61,754 bases of DNA from Polyangiaceae bacterium (GCA_025937785.1 JAICQQ010000022.1:1-61754); one strand, 5' to 3'; counted from the first letter of the stretch, positions 10,501 to 18,697 are shown. The notes: generated by a model not told the origin, from the sequence alone. Translations and numbers: made by a program.

Positions 10501-10634
10501 TCGCTCGCGAGAACGAGGACACCGCGACGCGGCACACCATGGTCGTGCGGCGCGACGGCCCCAACGGCGAGCCGTTGCCCACGCCGAAGACGGATTTGTT
10601 CGGGGCCGATTGGGAGTTCATTCAGGGCGAATGA
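7503..10634 (+). CDS. S41 C-terminal processing protease with PDZ domain and long extension
   Basis: A 1043-residue exported CtpA-like serine protease. The N-terminal hydrophobic segment (about 12-30) is a signal or anchor. A PDZ domain occupies about 195-275 (FGGLGIVISI). The protease domain at about 285-470 has the nucleophile in NGSSASASEIVAG and the general-base lysine in QSTFGKGTVQ, the Ser-Lys dyad of this family. The remaining ~570 residues are unusual: Ig-like segments, one of CARDB type (KVSLTNKSKSPAYQVRAV; YLTVKNVGKGASL), an SH3-like segment near 855-905 (GVRAQPLGASAVVGYLGAG), then another beta domain. It may process or check envelope proteins. The product is far longer than typical Ctp proteases. 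Confidence 0.93.
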   Translation: MRLFERLGRVSIVMGVFALASYFSITFGSAGLWRGLEAAHAVATPGKPTGPYDLTQLVAVNETLNTIRTKYVDPSRVKPRQMFLSALNEVQKEVAQVIVLHEEKAPTVTVRVATQESEFRVDNVQGPWDVAARLREVFAFLQANLKDTEVELRDVEYAACNGMLRTLDPHSVFMSPEAYKEMNLSTSGHFGGLGIVISIRDQMLTIMKPMPDTPAGSAGLKRLDRITKINNESTLNMPLDDAVQRLRGKPGSKVTIWVHRDGPDGWTGSRPFELTREQIQIKSIESKALSDGVGYIRIKQFQASTADELERALTTLRKNGRVSGLVLDLRSNPGGLLDQAAKVADEFLEKGVIVSTVGASEGRDEKSATARGTEPDYPIVVLVNGSSASASEIVAGALKNHDRAITVGQSTFGKGTVQLVFPRITPDGAALKLTIAQYLTPGDTSIQGVGVAPDIELDPMTADMLEMDLFRSEHALRERDLSKSLTHNGERKPERPTYKLRYNLPESERAKIRELGGDLDDEFQLDFPISFARDLTAKLSPGSRTKQLKDAKAFVAAAQAAEVAAVSRDLERLGIDWSEPPANFTGGPTSKDFEVKVVSDRARDHVDAGQPLALKVSLTNKSKSPAYQVRAVTKSDAPYFDEKELLFGKVGPGETKTTEVPLGWCDIEGRAPGSTTPLPQDAKRVCKIPKDAVTRQEIVKVRFFAEGSEAPADGEIRPTIQSLPQPVFAYSYQVSDNRPGNGDGQLARGEGATVYLTVKNVGKGASLETQANLSNLTGDGILLRNGRFDVSNMKPGDVRNVEFTFDVLDNLAENLIKVELSVSDRDLRVVSKEKLTMPVTRSGLHVNPEQGVLKLTARAGVRAQPLGASAVVGYLGAGTVVERIGRFGEFEKVRIDGTRFGFVDAKSTTPAKGRPTDIKYEPELVRSPPLLEVKPAQLATRSRTVEIEGRATDVDQVMDAYIFVGTRKVFYRANPAPNTHEMTFKVTAELQPGVNMITVVARENEDTATRHTMVVRRDGPNGEPLPTPKTDLFGADWEFIQGE

Positions 10635-10636
10635 GG

Positions 10637-10682
10637 CGCTGACTGAACAGCGCTCGTAGGACCGCGCCCGAGTCAGTCAGCG
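10637..10682. terminator. Inverted repeat between convergent genes, candidate bidirectional terminator
   Basis: CGCTGACTGA at 10637-10646 pairs perfectly with TCAGTCAGCG at 10673-10682, a 10-bp stem with a 26-base loop. It fills the gap between the protease stop (10634) and the end of the opposite gene (10677). There is no T tract on either strand, so intrinsic termination is only a possibility. Confidence 0.5.
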
Positions 10683-11825
10683 GAACTCGACGCCGATGCC
10701 GAGGCTTCCGCTGACCACGACCGACGAAACTCGATGAAACTCGTCGGGCGCGAACTGGAAGCTGTCCCGAGTTACGGGTGCGCCCACGCCCAGATCTGCG
10801 CTGACGAGCAGCCGCGACGCGGGCCGAAAGCCCAATGCGAACGCTCCCCCGACGATCCACAACGCGCGCGTGTGCGAGCTCGGGCTCAGCGTCTCGCGGC
10901 CGCTGGCGACCAAACGCCCGCCCGTGAGCGCGGCACATGGGCGCAACCAGACCCGCTCCGAACCGAGCCGGAAGGGGCAAGCGGTGAGTTCGAGGCTGTC
11001 GAGCTCGAAACGCGCATCACCGTCGTAGGTGGCATACGTGACACCGAAGTAATGCACGCCTTCCAGCCGGACTCGCGGCGCGAGCCAGCCTGCGCCGATC
11101 GCGAGCTCGAGGCTCAGGCCCGCGCCCGTCATCGTCACCGGCGCGACACCGTGGATGCCCTGGATCAGCGCACTCGAACCGAACACCACGCTGGCCTCGG
11201 AGTCCGCGGGGTCGACAGCTCGCCGTTCCGGGGCCCCCGCGTCGGCGATTGGCAGCGCGAGCGGTCGCGACTCGGGCGGCGCTGGGGTGTTGGTGCTGCC
11301 GCTCGCCGCCGGCTCCGAAGCGCCCGAGGGCGAGGGCGCCTCGTCGACCCCGGGCGCGGCGCTCTCACCCGGCTCGTCACCGGGGTCGCCGGGGCTGAGT
11401 TCGGAGGGATCTTCCGGCGCGGAAGGGTCGAACGAGATCGCGATGACGAGCGCTGCCGCGTCGAGTGCTTCGCTGCAGCTCGCGGCCTTGAACTCGCGGC
11501 CCGTGGCGCTGTCGCCTTCACGGGTCCAGCTGAGCCGGACGCGGACGGTGTCGCCGGAAGGCTCGAGCGCTACCTTCGCGCTTCCCGCGTAGGGGGCTTG
11601 GTTCACGAAGGCGATGCGATCGGAGCGCTGCTTCACGCGTCGCTCGAACTCGCTGCTGTTCGCGCATGTCCCGGGCGCCTTGAACGCGAGGTGTACGCGC
11701 GTCGGCCCGTCGGGCTGCCCCGACGTTTCGAGCGCGGTGAACAGCACGGCGCTCGCGAGCATCCAGCGACGCTGACGCCACTGTACTGCTGGCGGTGTTG
11801 GCCCCTCGATCGGCGCTACAATCAA
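10677..11825 (-). CDS. Exported hypothetical protein with Pro/Ser/Ala linker and beta-rich C-terminus
   Basis: A product of 382 residues with no recognised family name. The N-terminus has a basic stretch (RQRRW) and hydrophobic core ending near TSG, consistent with a signal peptide. Residues about 35-135 form a small domain with two widely spaced cysteines (CANSSEFERRV... and CSEALDAAAL). A Pro/Ser/Ala/Gly/Glu-rich linker covers about 138-205. The C-terminal ~170 residues alternate hydrophobic and polar residues (LELAIGAGWLAPRVRLEGV) and end in VEFR, suggesting a small outer-membrane beta structure. The start is TTG 11825; ATG 11762 is alternative but would lose the basic region. Similar architectures are common in Polyangia. 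Confidence 0.75.
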   Translation of the reverse strand: MIVAPIEGPTPPAVQWRQRRWMLASAVLFTALETSGQPDGPTRVHLAFKAPGTCANSSEFERRVKQRSDRIAFVNQAPYAGSAKVALEPSGDTVRVRLSWTREGDSATGREFKAASCSEALDAAALVIAISFDPSAPEDPSELSPGDPGDEPGESAAPGVDEAPSPSGASEPAASGSTNTPAPPESRPLALPIADAGAPERRAVDPADSEASVVFGSSALIQGIHGVAPVTMTGAGLSLELAIGAGWLAPRVRLEGVHYFGVTYATYDGDARFELDSLELTACPFRLGSERVWLRPCAALTGGRLVASGRETLSPSSHTRALWIVGGAFALGFRPASRLLVSADLGVGAPVTRDSFQFAPDEFHRVSSVVVSGSLGIGVEFR

Positions 11826-12034
11826 CCTGCGGCCAAGCTACTCGTCCTCGGCCATTTGGGCAACCCGTGCTCCCAGCGGAAGCGCGTGGTGGGCCAAACG
11901 TGGACCCCTGGCATGACAGCCGCACCGTCACGCGCCCGAACGCTGCTCCGACGGCCGGCGTTCGTGGCTGACGCCGCGTCCCGCGCACCCGCCGAGCGGA
12001 TGACTGAACCGCCGGCGCGAGACTGAGCCTCGGC

Positions 12035-12667
12035 TCAGAGCGTGGCGCGAGAGACGACGACGACGCGGTCACCGACACTCGCACGACCGGCCTCGATCAC
12101 CTGCAAGTAGATGCCGCGCAGGTGCAGGTGCCGGTGGGTCGGAGCCAGGTTCAGCTGCATGGCGTCCAGCCCGAAGCGCTGTACCCATTTCTTGCAGCCG
12201 TTGTGCGGCTGTGGCGTGACTTGCACCAGCGCCTGGCCCAGCCGCAACCGCGACCCGGCGGGCAGATTTTCCGAGGACAGGTCGAGCGTGAGGTACAGGT
12301 TGTCACCGTGCAGCTCGAGGGGCTGGCCGTTGGCGACCAAGCGCGCGAAGTCGGCTCGGGTCGTCGCCAGTTGGAACTCGGGGCCGTAGCGCTTTTCGGT
12401 CGCCCAACGATCGCCAGGCATGCCTCCTTCGGCCGTGAGTACCGCGGCCTGGGGCAGCTCGCGTTCTCCATTCGGTCCGCGAGCCACCAGAAGCTCGACC
12501 ATCCCCTCGTCTTTCGGTGGATGGGGCAGGCCGGCGACGGCTGCTTCGAGCGCGGTCCGGTTCAGGTGCCGTGTTCGATCGCCGCGCAGACCGGTGAAGG
12601 CGAGCGAGTCGGTGTCCAGTCGACCCGGAATTGCTTCGAGCAGCTCCGCGGTAGTGACTTGGCCCAT
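12035..12667 (-). CDS. MOSC domain-containing protein
   Basis: A 210-residue cytosolic protein with a C-terminal MOSC domain, the module found in molybdenum cofactor sulfurases and YiiM-like proteins. Recognisable parts are GDRWATEKR near residue 86, GDNLYLTLDLS near 120, and the conserved cysteine in PHNGCKKW near 160, the presumed sulfur-handling residue. ATG 12667 is preferred to the TTG three codons upstream. The protein may act in moco-dependent or sulfur-transfer chemistry, but the substrate cannot be read from the sequence. Neighbours give no pathway context. Confidence 0.87.
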   Translation of the reverse strand: MGQVTTAELLEAIPGRLDTDSLAFTGLRGDRTRHLNRTALEAAVAGLPHPPKDEGMVELLVARGPNGERELPQAAVLTAEGGMPGDRWATEKRYGPEFQLATTRADFARLVANGQPLELHGDNLYLTLDLSSENLPAGSRLRLGQALVQVTPQPHNGCKKWVQRFGLDAMQLNLAPTHRHLHLRGIYLQVIEAGRASVGDRVVVVSRATL

Positions 12668-12727
12668 TTCGCGCAAGTCTAGCAGCTTCCACGTCGAGCG
12701 CGATCCGCGCCGCTTGAAAGCTGAGCC

Positions 12728-13903
12728 ATGGCCAGGGCGCAGCGGTACCTACGGATAGTGAACGACGGCACCCAGCATTTCGGACGTCTGATGGCGCTCG
12801 GGCTCCTGACCGGCGGCGTTGCTTGCAGCGACACCAGTGCTTACCCCGACGGAGCGTCGACGAATGCGGGCACCACGAGCACGCAGGTCACGGCGGGGAC
12901 TCAGACCAACACGGCGAGCGCCAGTGCAGCGAATTCGACCGGTGCGGGCGGCGACGCACACAGTGACACGGGCGCGACCGGCACCTCGGCGACTTCTTCG
13001 CCCGGCGCGGGCGGCAGCGGCGGTGAGGCTTCGGGGATGGGAGGCGGAGTGGGAGGCAGCCAGGCGGCGGGCGGCAATCAGGCGGCGGGCGGCAGCCAAG
13101 CGGCGGGTGGCAGTCAGGCGGCGGGTGGCAGTCAGGCGGCGGGTGGCAGTCAGGCGGCGGGTGGCAGTCAGGGCGCGGGAGCGACGGCAGGGGTCGGCGG
13201 CGGTAGCTCCGGCAGCTGCAGCGCGGGCGCGTACGTGATCTGCGAGGACTTCGAAAGCACGGAGCTCGGTGAAATTCCCGCGGGGTGGATCCGCCATGGC
13301 GAGGCGATCGGCGTCGCAAGCGACGAGGCATACACCGGCACGCGCTCGCTGAAGATGGACGCCATCCCCGTGTGGGAGCGCCGCATCTATCACGACGCGG
13401 CCGACCTGGGCAGCGCCCACTGGGGTCGCATCTTCTACAAGGTCGCCCTGCCGGTGCCGGACGCGTTCGTGCACTCGACGCTCGTTGCCTTCTCAGGGGA
13501 CGGGCCGCAGAACGGCGCTTCCGAGTACCGCGTCGTCGACACGGTCAAGCAGGCCGTCGACACGCCGGACGTCGGCTCGCTCCATCAATACCTGTACAAC
13601 GTTCAGCCCGAGGACAGCGGTGAGTTTGCGCGCCAAGGCCCCTACGACCAGGAGTTCGACGGCGAGTGGCATTGCGCGGAATACTGGATCGATGCAGCGG
13701 ACCAAGGTTATGCGCTGTACATCGACGGCGAGGAAGAGCTGAGCTTCGAAGACGGAGCCGGAGAGTACGACCGGTCCGACATCCCGGACGGCTTCGACGA
13801 ACTGCGTGTCGGCTGGATCAACTATCAGGAAGCTCCACCCGGCTTTACGGCGTGGATCGACGACATCGCGTTCGGCAGCGAACGCATCGGTTGCGGCGAA
13901 TAA
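12728..13903 (+). CDS. Lipoprotein with low-complexity linker and lectin-like C-terminal domain
   Basis: A secreted or outer-membrane lipoprotein of 391 residues. The lipobox is LLTGGVAC|S at about residue 33. A Ser/Thr/Ala/Gly linker follows, including seven copies of the hexapeptide GGSQAA from DNA repeats at 13055-13180. After a CSAGAYVICEDFE start, the C-terminal ~220 residues look like a concanavalin/laminin-G type jelly roll (GTRSLKMDA, WHCAEYWIDA, YALYIDGEEE, WIDDIAFGSERIGC), a fold shared by carbohydrate-binding proteins and some polysaccharide lyases. Binding to sugar polymers is inference. ATG 12791 is a possible shorter start. No enzyme residues could be assigned. Confidence 0.85.
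   Translation: MARAQRYLRIVNDGTQHFGRLMALGLLTGGVACSDTSAYPDGASTNAGTTSTQVTAGTQTNTASASAANSTGAGGDAHSDTGATGTSATSSPGAGGSGGEASGMGGGVGGSQAAGGNQAAGGSQAAGGSQAAGGSQAAGGSQAAGGSQGAGATAGVGGGSSGSCSAGAYVICEDFESTELGEIPAGWIRHGEAIGVASDEAYTGTRSLKMDAIPVWERRIYHDAADLGSAHWGRIFYKVALPVPDAFVHSTLVAFSGDGPQNGASEYRVVDTVKQAVDTPDVGSLHQYLYNVQPEDSGEFARQGPYDQEFDGEWHCAEYWIDAADQGYALYIDGEEELSFEDGAGEYDRSDIPDGFDELRVGWINYQEAPPGFTAWIDDIAFGSERIGCGE
13055..13180 (+). repeat. Seven 18-bp tandem repeats encoding GGSQAA
   Basis: Seven in-frame copies of GGTGGCAGTCAGGCGGC-like 18-mers; the central four are nearly identical in DNA. The array encodes a flexible linker in the lipoprotein. High DNA identity, not just protein identity, suggests recent slippage and a likely variable number between strains. 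Confidence 0.92.
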
Positions 13904-13979
13904 GCTCGCGGGAGCCCAGCGGCCGGCGCCACGACCGAGCCGCTTGTGCCCGGCCCGGTCAGCGCCTAAGCATGGGGCG

Positions 13980-15038
13980 ATGCTCAGCGTTTCGGACCTC
14001 GGTAAGACCTACCGCGTCGCGGACAAGCAGCCCGGCCTGGCTGGTTCGCTGCGGCACCTGTTCCGGCGCCGCTACCGCGATATCGAGGCTGTCTCGGGGA
14101 TCACCTTCACGGTCGAGCCCGGCGAGTTCGTCGGCTTCCTCGGGGCGAACGGCGCGGGCAAGACCACGACGCTGAAGATGCTGAGCGGTCTGATTCGCCC
14201 GAGCACCGGGAGAGCCCTCGTGATCGGGTACGAACCATTCGCGCGCGAGCACGCATTTTTGAAGCAGATCACGCTGGTGATGGGCCAGAAGCAGCAACTC
14301 ATCTGGGATCTGCCGGCGCTCGACAGTCTGCGCATCAATGGCGCCGTCTACGAGATGTCCGCGAGCGACGCCCGGCAGCGCATCGGCGAGCTCGGCGAGA
14401 TGCTCGATGCCAATCATCTCTTGACGCAGCCGGTGCGCAAGCTCTCCTTGGGTGAGCGCATGAAATGCGAGCTCTTGGCAGCGCTTCTGCATCGTCCCTC
14501 CGTCCTGTTCTTGGACGAACCCACGTTGGGTCTCGACATCAACGCCCAGGAGTCGATCCGCAGCTTTCTCAAACGCTACAATCAGCGTTACGGCGCCACG
14601 GTGCTGCTCACCAGCCACTACATGGCGGACATTACCGCCTTGTGTTCCCGAGTCCTCGTGATACACGAGGGCAAGCTCGTCTACGACGGTGCGTTGTCGA
14701 GCCTCGCGGAGCGGCTCACCCCCAATCGTATCGTCGAGCTGCGCCTCACCGAACCGGTCAGCGACGACAGTCTGCGCTCGTTCGGCCAGGTCCTGGCGCG
14801 CGACGGGTCGAGCATCAGTCTGGTCGTTGATCGCTCTCTGCTGCGCCCGACCATTGCTCGCATCTTCGAAGAGTTGAAGCCGATCGATCTGAACGTCCAC
14901 GAGCCAGCCATCGAAACCGTGATTGGACCCCTCTTGCGCGGCGAGCGGCTCGTGCGCCCCGTCGCGGCGGCCGAACCGGCCCCCAACAGCGCCAGCGCCA
15001 GCAGCGAGCGGCCGCGTCCCGACGCTGAAACGCCATGA
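13980..15038 (+). CDS. ABC-2 type exporter ATP-binding subunit
   Basis: A cytoplasmic ATPase of 352 residues energising export through the two permeases that follow. Walker A GANGAGKTT lies near residues 55-63, signature LSLGERMKCELLAAL near 157, and Walker B VLFLDEPTLGLD near 175; the H-loop is in LLTSHYM. The signature is LSLGE, not LSGGQ, a variant common in this exporter group. About 100 C-terminal residues beyond the ATPase core probably contact the permeases, followed by an Ala/Pro/Ser tail. ATG 13980 sits just before the first conserved strand. Its stop overlaps the next start (ATGA at 15035), so all three genes form one operon. Substrate unknown. Confidence 0.93.
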   Translation: MLSVSDLGKTYRVADKQPGLAGSLRHLFRRRYRDIEAVSGITFTVEPGEFVGFLGANGAGKTTTLKMLSGLIRPSTGRALVIGYEPFAREHAFLKQITLVMGQKQQLIWDLPALDSLRINGAVYEMSASDARQRIGELGEMLDANHLLTQPVRKLSLGERMKCELLAALLHRPSVLFLDEPTLGLDINAQESIRSFLKRYNQRYGATVLLTSHYMADITALCSRVLVIHEGKLVYDGALSSLAERLTPNRIVELRLTEPVSDDSLRSFGQVLARDGSSISLVVDRSLLRPTIARIFEELKPIDLNVHEPAIETVIGPLLRGERLVRPVAAAEPAPNSASASSERPRPDAETP

Positions 15039-15820
15039 GATTCTTGCGCAAGCTGTGGGCGCTCTTGCTGACCGCATTCGCCCACACCACCACCTATCGC
15101 GCAGAAATGGTGCTCTGGGCTTTGGCGGGTTCCATGCCCATCATTTTGATGGGGGTGTGGTCCCAGGCGGCGCGCACCGGCACACTCGGCTACACCCCGG
15201 TCGAGATGGTACGCTACTTCGTAGCGGTGTTGGTGATCCGGCAGATGACGTTCGTGTGGGTCATCTGGGAGTTCGAAGAAAGCGTGGTCCGGGGGCGCTT
15301 GTCGCACGATCTGCTGCGGCCGATCGACCCCGTGTGGCACTACCTCGCCAATCATTTTGCCGAGCGCATCGCGCGCTTTCCGGCGGTGCTCGCGCTGGTT
15401 CTCTTGTGCTTCTGGCTCTACCCCGGGTCGGCCTACTTCCCGGGTTGGATGGTGCTGGCTCAAGCGGCGGCGCTGATCTTGGCCACGTTCATCACGCGCT
15501 TCGCGCTGCAGTACACGCTTGCCACCTTCTGCTTCTACAATGAACGAGCGTCGAGCCTCGAGTCCCTGTCGTTCATTGCGTACACGTTCCTGTCGGGGAT
15601 GCTCGCGCCGCTCGATCTGTATCCTCCGATCGTGCAACAGATCGCCGCCTGGACGCCTTTTCCGTACCTGATCTTTGCCCCGGCGCGCCTCTTGATCGGA
15701 GAAGAAGTGGACGTCTCGGGCGCCTTCCAGGTGATGGGGGCATGGACCGTGGGCATGGTCCTCTTGCAACGTTGGGCGTGGAAGAAGGGGCTTTCCCGCT
15801 ACTCCGCGATGGGGGCGTAG
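15035..15820 (+). CDS. ABC-2 family permease (first)
   Basis: A 261-residue integral membrane protein with about six hydrophobic helices and a short cytoplasmic N-terminus (MRFLRKLWALL). Features such as VVRGRLSHDLLRPIDP and ERIARFPAVL match the ABC2_membrane_6 (DUF990) permease type, which works as a heterodimer with a paralogous partner. It starts inside the stop of the ATPase gene (ATGA) and is followed after three bases by the second permease. Together they should form a half-size exporter for a hydrophobic substrate, lipid or polymer, but nothing local names the cargo. Confidence 0.9.
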   Translation: MRFLRKLWALLLTAFAHTTTYRAEMVLWALAGSMPIILMGVWSQAARTGTLGYTPVEMVRYFVAVLVIRQMTFVWVIWEFEESVVRGRLSHDLLRPIDPVWHYLANHFAERIARFPAVLALVLLCFWLYPGSAYFPGWMVLAQAAALILATFITRFALQYTLATFCFYNERASSLESLSFIAYTFLSGMLAPLDLYPPIVQQIAAWTPFPYLIFAPARLLIGEEVDVSGAFQVMGAWTVGMVLLQRWAWKKGLSRYSAMGA

Positions 15821-15823
15821 GCA

Positions 15824-16654
15824 ATGAGCGGCGGGTTCCAGAGTCGCGGGCGTGTGCGCATCTCCTCGCTACGCCGCTACCTCGCGCTGTTGAGGATGTT
15901 CGCGTCGACCTCACTCAGCGCCGAAATGGAGTATCGTGCCAACTTCACCTTCTCGATCTTGAGTAGCGCCATGAACCTCGGCGCGAGCGTGTTCACGGTG
16001 CGCCTGTTCTTCAGCCACGGCGCCTCGCTCGGCGGCTGGTCGTGGCCGGCAGCGTTGGTCGTGCTCGGCGCCTTCACCATCTTGTCCGGGTTCTCGCAGT
16101 CGATGCTGCAACCGAACTTGAACAAGTTGGTCGAGCAAGTGCGCGAAGGCACGCTGGATTTCGTGCTGTTGAAGCCGGTGGATGCCCAGCTCTGGCTGAG
16201 CACTCGTCGCTTCTCGCCTTGGGGCATCCCCGACTTGTTGCTCGGCTCGGCGTTGATCGTCTACGGATCGCTGGCGGTGGCACCGTCGACTGCTGCGTGG
16301 CTGGCGCTCCTCGTCAGCCTGGCTTGCAGCAGCCTCATCCTGTATTCGTTGTGGTTCATCATGGCGACGACCACGGTGTGGTTCGTGCAAATCTACAACG
16401 TGACCGAGGTCCTGCGCGGCCTGCTCGACGCCGGGCGCTTCCCGATCGACGCCTTTCCGCCGGGCGCCTATCGCTTCGTGTTCACTTTCGTGATCCCGGT
16501 GGCGTTCATGACGAGTGTGCCGGCGCGGGTGGTGCTGGGGGAAGCGGTTCCGCTCCATCTAGCGGGCGCCCTGGCCTTCGGAGCCGTTTTGTTCGCCGTC
16601 TCGCGCGCGTTCTTCCGCTTCGCGCTGCGCTACTACACCAGCGCTTCGAGTTGA
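15824..16654 (+). CDS. ABC-2 family permease (second)
   Basis: A 276-residue partner of the preceding permease with about six membrane helices. It shows the same pattern as its partner: a charged N-terminus ending in an amphipathic stretch (RRYLALLRMFASTSLSAEMEY) and a VREGTLDFVLLKPVDAQL loop equivalent to VVRGRLSHDLLRPIDP in the partner. This places it in the ABC2_membrane_6 family. The spacing of three bases to the upstream stop means translational coupling. It is the last gene of the operon; the next gene is on the opposite strand after 235 bases that contain no obvious terminator. Confidence 0.9.
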   Translation: MSGGFQSRGRVRISSLRRYLALLRMFASTSLSAEMEYRANFTFSILSSAMNLGASVFTVRLFFSHGASLGGWSWPAALVVLGAFTILSGFSQSMLQPNLNKLVEQVREGTLDFVLLKPVDAQLWLSTRRFSPWGIPDLLLGSALIVYGSLAVAPSTAAWLALLVSLACSSLILYSLWFIMATTTVWFVQIYNVTEVLRGLLDAGRFPIDAFPPGAYRFVFTFVIPVAFMTSVPARVVLGEAVPLHLAGALAFGAVLFAVSRAFFRFALRYYTSASS

Positions 16655-16889
16655 ATCGGCACTGCGACCGCAGAATTGAATGTGTTCGCCACGCATCTCA
16701 AGCCACAAAAATAACCTTGGCGAACTTGGCGCTCTTTTCCTCTGCGGCCACCGCGTCCTCTTGCGGTGATCACGACCATGGCGCCGACCCGAACGTGAGT
16801 TGACAACCTAACTTGGCGGCGAAGCAATCGCTCGGAAGGCTCAGCGTGAGGAGCTAGGGTGAAGCTGCTGCGAAGCGGTGAAACGCCGG

Positions 16890-17462
16890 CTACAGGCTCC
16901 GGACCCGCGCGCACATGGCGCGCACGCTGGTGCAGGCGACGTCGTTGCCCGAGAGATCGGTGCAGCGGACCTGCCAGGTGTCGATGGCCGAGGCGCGCGG
17001 CCGGCTCTGCGACAAGACGCCGTTCGTCGGCGCCGAGGCGCCACCGCTCAGGGCCAGCTCGCCCGCTTCACAGGTGCATTCGGACTCGCCGACCACCGCG
17101 GTGCAGGCCTTCGTGTAAATGTGTAGACCGAGCGTGCCCGCGACATCGATGTCGCCTGCGGGAGTCTGGTCGACTTTGTTCGCGAGTGCGTCGGCGAGCG
17201 CCGCGAAGTTCTGGTTGAATTCGGTGGCTCTGACGGCGCCGCCGGTCTGAAAACAGAAAGGCAGCGCGTCCGAGCAGCCTTCTTCCTGAGAGGTTGCGAA
17301 CCCGGCGACCAGCGTGCACACGCCCAGCGCCGCCAGCGCCACCAAGGTGCGCGCCCGTGTCGAGCTCCGGCGTGCGGTGAGGCGCGCGAGCTCGCCTTCG
17401 AGCAGCGCGACGCGTCGTGACAGGTTCTCGGTACCTTCGGGATTCATGTGTTGCTCCGCCAT
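16890..17462 (-). CDS. Membrane-anchored hypothetical protein with N-terminal coiled coil
   Basis: A 190-residue protein of unknown function. Residues about 10-33 form a short coiled coil (LSRRVALLEGELARLTARR), then comes a single hydrophobic helix (LVALAALGVCTLVAGFA) and an outward domain of about 130 residues with paired cysteines (CSDALPFC; CTCEAGELALSGG; C near the end). The segment FNQNFAALADALANKVD resembles the start of phage-tail or trimeric fibre-like proteins, but this is weak. GAAAGGAGC lies a few bases before the ATG, a strong Shine-Dalgarno. Cysteine content suggests an extracytoplasmic, oxidised domain. It stands alone. Confidence 0.75.
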   Translation of the reverse strand: MAEQHMNPEGTENLSRRVALLEGELARLTARRSSTRARTLVALAALGVCTLVAGFATSQEEGCSDALPFCFQTGGAVRATEFNQNFAALADALANKVDQTPAGDIDVAGTLGLHIYTKACTAVVGESECTCEAGELALSGGASAPTNGVLSQSRPRASAIDTWQVRCTDLSGNDVACTSVRAMCARVRSL

Positions 17463-17748
17463 GCTCGGCTCCTTTCAACGACGACCTTCGAACGAAGGAC
17501 GTCGAACCATCGAGCGCCACGACCATAGCAATGATCTAGCGACAAGTCACAAAGACGAGTGAGTCGCAGTGCAAAGGGTTGAGTGCGTGTTAACGCTTCG
17601 AACGTGAACGCTTCGATCGCACAGCTATCCCAGGTACGGGTGCGGACGATCTCGGTGATGCGTTCGTCGAGTCGCCTCGTCCAACCTCGAGTGTGCGCTT
17701 GCGGAGCAGGTCTGCTCTGCTACTGTCTCGGCGTCACTCGGGAGCAGG

Positions 17749-18300
17749 ATGAGCATGATTTGGGCGGCACGCGGTATCCGGGCGGCGCAAGGTCCCCTGA
17801 AACACATTGGCAACGGAGCATGGTCGGCCTCGGTCGCCGCGCTGATGCTTGCCTGCAGTTCGACGGCCACGCACGTCAGCGACGAGAAACGCGAGGGTTC
17901 GTCAGCAACCACGAGCCCGGGCACGACCGAGTCCACCGGCGCCGATGCCGACAGCACCTCCGATGCCGGCACGGATGCGAGTTCTGGCTCTGGTTCCGGA
18001 GGTTCAGGCTCCCCGAGTGGTGGGGGCTCGTCGGTCGAGGGCTCTACATCTACCAACTCGGGCAATTCGGGCAGCGGCGGGAGCGACAGCTCGACGGTGT
18101 CGATGGCCACATCGAGTCCCAGCACGTCGGGCACGAGCGACCGCACCACCAGCGTGACGGGCGGGGCGAGCTCGAACACGTCGGCTGTGAGCACCACGGC
18201 CAGCGCCAACGCAGGGTCGGTCACCTCGACGTCGGGCGCTTCCAGCCCGGTCTGTTTGTTCGGCGAGTGCTCGTTCGACGACGGTCTCGTCTTCGAATAG
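17749..18300 (+). CDS. Ser/Thr/Gly-rich lipoprotein ending soon after its linker
   Basis: A 183-residue product with a signal peptide and lipobox (LMLAC|SS at about residue 36). About 120 residues of Ser/Thr/Gly/Ala low complexity follow, ending in SSPVCLFGECSFDDGLVFE. Other lipoproteins here carry a folded domain after such a linker, while this one stops after a two-cysteine segment. No continuation of a folded domain is obvious in other frames downstream, so it may be a truncated form or a naturally short surface protein. Start may be ATG 17749 or 17755, with GGAGCAGG just upstream. Confidence 0.6.
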   Translation: MSMIWAARGIRAAQGPLKHIGNGAWSASVAALMLACSSTATHVSDEKREGSSATTSPGTTESTGADADSTSDAGTDASSGSGSGGSGSPSGGGSSVEGSTSTNSGNSGSGGSDSSTVSMATSSPSTSGTSDRTTSVTGGASSNTSAVSTTASANAGSVTSTSGASSPVCLFGECSFDDGLVFE

Positions 18301-18319
18301 CGCGCGACGCAAGCTCCGT

Positions 18320-18697
18320 TCAGGCTTCAGGCGCGCGCCGCCAGAAGCTAGGGCGCCAGTAGTACAGCTTCGTGCGATCTTCGGGCCACGGGGCGCTGTC
18401 GTCCGGTGCCTCGAACGGGTCGCCGTCGTGGATCGGGCGCCAGCTGGGGTCGGGGGGCTCTTCGGCGGTGGGGGGCCGCACGTCGCCCGCGAAGCGCTCC
18501 TCGATGGCGCCGAAGCGCTCCAGGTTCTGTTGGCCTTGCCTGAGCGAGACCGTGTTGGTGAGGCCGGCGAGATCTGGCCAGCGCAGCTGCTCGACGTCGT
18601 CCTCCCAGAAGCACACCAGGCAAATGTCCTGAGAGCCCGGAGGCTCGGCGAAGACACAGTGACCACAGCACGGGCACGGATAGAGTTCGGCTTGCAT
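18320..18697 (-). CDS. CPCC-family cysteine-rich protein
   Basis: A small cytosolic protein of 125 residues. The N-terminal YPCPCCGHCVF and the later ICLVCFWEDD give a four-cysteine zinc site matching the Cys_rich_CPCC family, often found beside toxin or immunity genes but of no settled function. The family usually shows the order CPCCG...C.VC.WEDD..Q, as here, followed by N..SL..A..N. ATG 18697 lies just before the conserved motif; an upstream in-frame start at 18778 would add 27 residues without family similarity. It stands alone on the minus strand, so the context is uninformative. Confidence 0.85.
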   Translation of the reverse strand: MQAELYPCPCCGHCVFAEPPGSQDICLVCFWEDDVEQLRWPDLAGLTNTVSLRQGQQNLERFGAIEERFAGDVRPPTAEEPPDPSWRPIHDGDPFEAPDDSAPWPEDRTKLYYWRPSFWRRAPEA

